The notes below the pieces were generated by a model. The model saw only the letters and a program-made list of their open reading frames with translations, was not told where the DNA came from and ran no database searches. The position numbers and the translations under genes were made by a program. Source: Pyrus communis (lineage: Eukaryota; Streptophyta; Magnoliopsida; Rosales; Rosaceae). From it: a stretch of 64,000 bases of DNA. This document shows positions 60,309-64,000 of the stretch, in pieces. The DNA is taken from positions 12,695,724 through 12,759,723 of the forward strand of contig NC_084815.1 in the NCBI RefSeq assembly GCF_963583255.1, given 5' to 3'. Each line of letters opens with the position of its first letter. Position 1 is the stretch's first letter.

Positions 60309-62373
60309 GTGGACCATAATTTATACTAATACTAATAATAATAAAACCAATTTCTTTCTGAACATACTAACCCTCTGTTTTGAAAACGTATATAATACTA
60401 TATAATAGGTTTTTCTAAAAATTCTACATGCTATAAAAACTTTCATACGATAAAATCATCTCTAAAAGTGATAATGAAACGCTCGAAGGCAAAGCCAATA
60501 AGTTTCAAAAATTAACACGACGATGTACTCAACTAGGGGTATCATAGTCGCCCAAGGGCATAACCATCACTCGAAGGCGAAGCTGTACGACATTGGGTTA
60601 CGCTAGTGAAGAAATATGGTAGGTCCTACCACCAGAAGGTGAAGCTGTATGACTCTGGGTTACACCAGATAAGGAATACACACACACATAACACACCGAC
60701 ACTAGCCGTGGCTAGTGAAGCTATCTGACACTGGTTTCACCAATGAAGCTGGGAGTATGTCATAAATATCCTCAACTATGTCCCATGGCCATAGATGTCT
60801 ATGTGTTGTATGATTAGCCACTAGATATGCACAAGCCATGAACAAGTCATGCACATCATGCACAAAACTAAAATGACGAAAATACCCACATATAAATTGT
60901 AAAAACTCACAGTGACGATGTCATTTTTTTGGGTTGGAAAAGAAGGATGTCGAGAGAGAGGTCTGAACTATAGGTTTTTTGGTTGAGCTCAAATGTGTGA
61001 ACCTTGATTTCGAAGAGAGGGAAGTGCATAGAGAGGTTAAAAGAGTGAGCTGGGTGCTGGGTTGAACCCATACCTCTGGTTTTGAACACAGGGATGTCAA
61101 GAGAAAGGTGAGAAGAGTGAGGTTGGGTTTTTGGGGTTTAAGCTCATATTTGTGAGCTATGTGTGTTATTCTTCCATAACCAAACACAACAAATTGTTTC
61201 ATCCTTAAAGATAGGAGGTTTGTACCATATTTTCTGTTTTGGCTGGAAAGTTTCATTTTTTTCCTGTGACTGAAGCTTCTGTAGGCATATTAAGTTAGGG
61301 TGTTTAGTTCCAAGTTTCTACATCAATGATTTATGGAAAAAATGGGTTGTTTGTAATGTGAATCAATACTTATAAGCTAGGGTTTGTGTTTCAATTTGGG
61401 GCCTATGGGTTGTGGAATGAACTTTACTTTTTGACATGCTACAAAACTGGGATGGAACACCTTATGGTTCAAGTGTTGAATTGCAAAAAATTCTGAATTT
61501 TTTTTAGTAATTTACATGTGGTGTGCATATGGTGTGCATGGTTATTAACGACAACGAGTATTATGTTTTCCACATGCACGGTTAAGCAGTAGTTGATATA
61601 CGTAACAAGACTTTAAAAATTGTCACTATAACCTTATGTACGTAATAGTTATATTTTAGTTGTATCACTATACCAATAGGTTGCCGTTAAAGTTTCTTAT
61701 TAATGCAAAAAATTGGCCATTGCTCGATCACCAGTTATGTGCATACCATGTGCATGAAATGAATATATGATGTGTATTATGTGTGCATATCGTGTATATG
61801 ATGCTTATTTACATATTTGATACTCTTCACATTATCATAGTTTAGGACATAATAGGTTTTGAAGATAACAAGGATACATAGATCTATATTTTTCGACGAC
61901 TTCTTCGAGTCAACAGAGCTAAACAATGACGTAGGATTTGCCTTGGGTGACCCCGAAAATAAGGAGGTTCCATGTTGTACCACCCATGGAACTCGGTGGT
62001 TAAAACCCTTAGTTTCATGTCTGAACTTGGACATATTGGTGTTGTGAATTGTTTTAGCTATCTGAGAATTGTAATGGCTTTTTTGGTATAGAGATAATGG
62101 TTATGGAAAACAAGTGTGAGAAGCCTATTTATACAAGTGTATCATTGATGTGGAAGAAAACCGATCGGGTAAAAAAGGGATTGTGTTGAAAGTGTTAGTG
62201 TGGTGAGGATTTGTTGCACGTGACCTACAAAAGTTGTAGGAATCCCAGCACTCCTTTTTTGTCCCTTCTACTACTTGATTTCCAACATATGGGTTAGTGT
62301 TTTGTCAAATCTCACACCCCCTCCTTCATTTCCAACATATAGCTATTAACTCCTACTACTTCATTTTCAACAT
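60309..62373. other. Unassigned repeat-like sequence
   Basis: Continuation of the sequence left of 51294. It includes 'gaaggcgaagctgtacgac...gggttac' repeats at 60480-60740 and three imperfect ~95-bp units at about 60935-61165 ('gagagaggt...aagagtgagctgggtgctgggtt'), which produce a repetitive minus-strand frame (61256-60921). The style is that of an LTR or tandem-repeat element, but no borders are found. The frames near 61777-62047 are unrecognised. Confidence 0.35.
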
Positions 62374-62376
62374 TTA

Positions 62377-62619
62377 TGGCGCGTTTACGTAACTGTAATC
62401 AAAATAGAGGAATTGGATTGAGGAAGAATTGAATTGAGGAGGAGTTAGAATCGAATTCCTGTTAAAGCTGTTTACTTAAATGTTTTGGAATTAGAGTAAA
62501 AATGAAACAAAATTCATATAAGTTGTTTACTAGTTCACCTGAATCGGAATGAAAATTAATATGATTACTAAAATACCCTTAATCTAAATAATAGAAAAAT
62601 TCATAAGTTTTTAATACAA

Positions 62620-62695
<76 letters not shown>

Positions 62696-63229
62696 GTATA
62701 GTTTTATTAAAATGTTAACCATTCTCGTTGGAAAATATTGGAATATATTGGTTGGCACACCATCGGAGTACATCATCATTTTTTTTTTAGTCCCTTTTCG
62801 CTTCGTTCTCTCTATCCGTTCTCTTTAGCTCTCTCTCTCAATCTCTCTAGCTATTTCTCATTCTCTCCATCTAAGCAGCAAACCTTCCATAAACACAGCA
62901 GCATACCCAGAAGCATACCCAGCTTCCTGCAGTTCGAAAGATCTGAGGGGCGGCCGCCGCTCCTTGTTCCTCTGTAGCTTCGCCAGTGGGTGATAGGTCT
63001 TGGTAGTCTGGGAGGTAGTGCGGTAGTCTGCGTTGGTTAAGGGTGGGATGGTTGTGTGCTTTGGGTGGTTGAATCGTGCGAGGCAAATGGGAGGGGAGGG
63101 CAATTTTGGTAGAGAAGTTTGATTCCAGATGCTGGCTTTCTTCCGGAATTCAATTACCACCTTCAATTCGCTTGGATAGGAATTCAATTCCCTTTCTTCT
63201 ACCTCCATTCTGGTTTGGTAAACACGCCA
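62377..63229. mobile_element. PIF/Harbinger-like non-autonomous element
   Basis: Inverted termini TGGCGCGTTTAC (left) and TGGCGTGTTTAC (right end, other strand), with matching A/G-rich subterminal sequence ('gaggaattggattgagg' type). The 3-bp flanks are TTA on both sides (62374-62376 and 63230-63232), typical of PIF/Harbinger. No transposase. The interior at 62790-63100 is pyrimidine-rich, then GC-rich with a NotI-like site, and may be captured sequence. Confidence 0.7.
62623..62686. repeat. (CA)32 microsatellite
   Basis: Uninterrupted CA dinucleotides, followed by a short TA run, inside the PIF/Harbinger-like element. Confidence 0.97.
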
Positions 63230-63760
63230 TTAATGTAATAATATAGGTTAGGGAAATTGACTAGTGGCAGAGCCACTTCGATGGTAGGGTTGGTCGGTCC
63301 ATCCTACAATTTTTGTAATATATATTAATTGTGTGCAATTATAAACAATAGTAAGTGTCATGTTAGTTGGTGAGTATACTTTTGTAGTTTCAACAAGGCA
63401 GGGATTCAAAACTTGATGGTTTTTACATCTTTTTTGTCTTTTCCTAAACCCAACCTTATGTTTTACCATATAAATTTCAATTCCTTTTTGGTTCTATACA
63501 ATTTAGAGGAAGATGTAATGGATCCGTAGATCTAACTGTGTTCAAAGAAAATGTCATAGTTATATAGTTTTGAGTCATGATTTTAATTTTTTTTATATTT
63601 ATTTAATACAATAATTTTTTTGTTAGAGCTAGTAAATAAGTTTTGAGTCATGACTTTAATTTCATATATACTTTAAAGCTCCATCTCTCCTATTTCAGTA
63701 AAATTGACCATCCTAATGTGTCTTAGAAATCCCATAAGCAGCTCCCTAGTCAAGGAGGCT
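63230..63760. other. Intergenic sequence with a possible hAT terminus
   Basis: 'agtggcagagccact' at about 63265 resembles the hAT-like terminus at 38820, but no partner end lies in the window. Otherwise AT-rich, with no genes. Confidence 0.35.
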
Positions 63761-63763
63761 TTT

Positions 63764-63842
63764 ACATATCATGTGCATATAGTGTGCATATCATGTGCAT
63801 ATAGTATGGATATAATGTGCATATCATGTACATATAATTGAT
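63764..63842. repeat. Short tandem repeat 'catatcatgtgcatatagtgtg'
   Basis: About four imperfect ~20-bp units. Similar words occur at 61520-61545 and 61740-61800, so both places may hold related elements. Confidence 0.7.
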
Positions 63843-64000
63843 GTATTTGTGTTGGACTATGATTATGATAACATGGTTTTGTATGTATAACTAACATGGA
63901 TTTGTATATATACCTAACAATGGGCCATTATTCTAGAATTACTGACCTTATAATTCATGTATTTGTGTTTGAATAAGATTATGAAAACATGGTTTTCATA

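Overview
The window is plant nuclear DNA, most likely from a rosaceous tree; apple or pear is my guess. The signs are spliced GT–AG genes, dense nested LTR retrotransposons, and Cassandra-type terminal-repeat miniatures carrying 5S rRNA-like sequence. Assignment to Rosaceae is inference. I see one convincing host gene, a two-exon cytochrome P450 of the CYP76 type on the minus strand (36425-38326). Almost everything else is transposon-derived.

Left third (1-16728). A partial Gypsy LTR (minus, 1-2109) abuts a CACTA (En/Spm) transposon. That transposon keeps a decayed, multi-exon transposase-associated gene (2268-4296) and its right terminus (16322-16728, ending in a CACTA inverted repeat). Inside it sits a large Athila-like Gypsy element on the minus strand: 3' LTR 4496-6722, 5' LTR 14111-16321, tRNA-Asp-type primer-binding site 14088-14105. 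Its gag-pol frame (8449-13998) is open apart from two in-frame TAG codons.

Middle (16729-35300). A TE-derived unit, encoded on the minus strand and accompanied by a degenerate 'cactatttatgaaa' minisatellite, is present as two long direct copies (A 17280-21602; B 25365-30036) and a partial third (C). Copies A and B carry the same small MITE. A and B are separated by a truncated Gypsy element (LTR 21603-24001). Copy C is split by a five-LTR Cassandra array (30545-33900, 5-bp target duplication), and that array is itself split by a solo Copia-type LTR (31123-32938).

Host-gene island (35300-43460). The P450 lies here with a hAT-like miniature element, a solo Cassandra LTR, a complete two-LTR Cassandra inserted into a SINE, further SINE copies and short tandem duplications.

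Right third (43460-64000). A head-to-head Athila rearrangement, with a second LTR holding a 42-bp minisatellite, cuts into a Tat-like Gypsy remnant whose reverse-transcriptase frame stops exactly at the junction. A complete Copia element follows (51299-60303, target duplication GGTGA). Its LTRs are nearly identical, yet its coding region is heavily decayed. Then come unassigned repeats, a PIF/Harbinger-like element with a (CA)32 microsatellite (62377-63229), and unassigned sequence to the end.

I found no cellular pathway cluster. The interest lies in transposon structure, nesting order and possible non-autonomous mobilisation.
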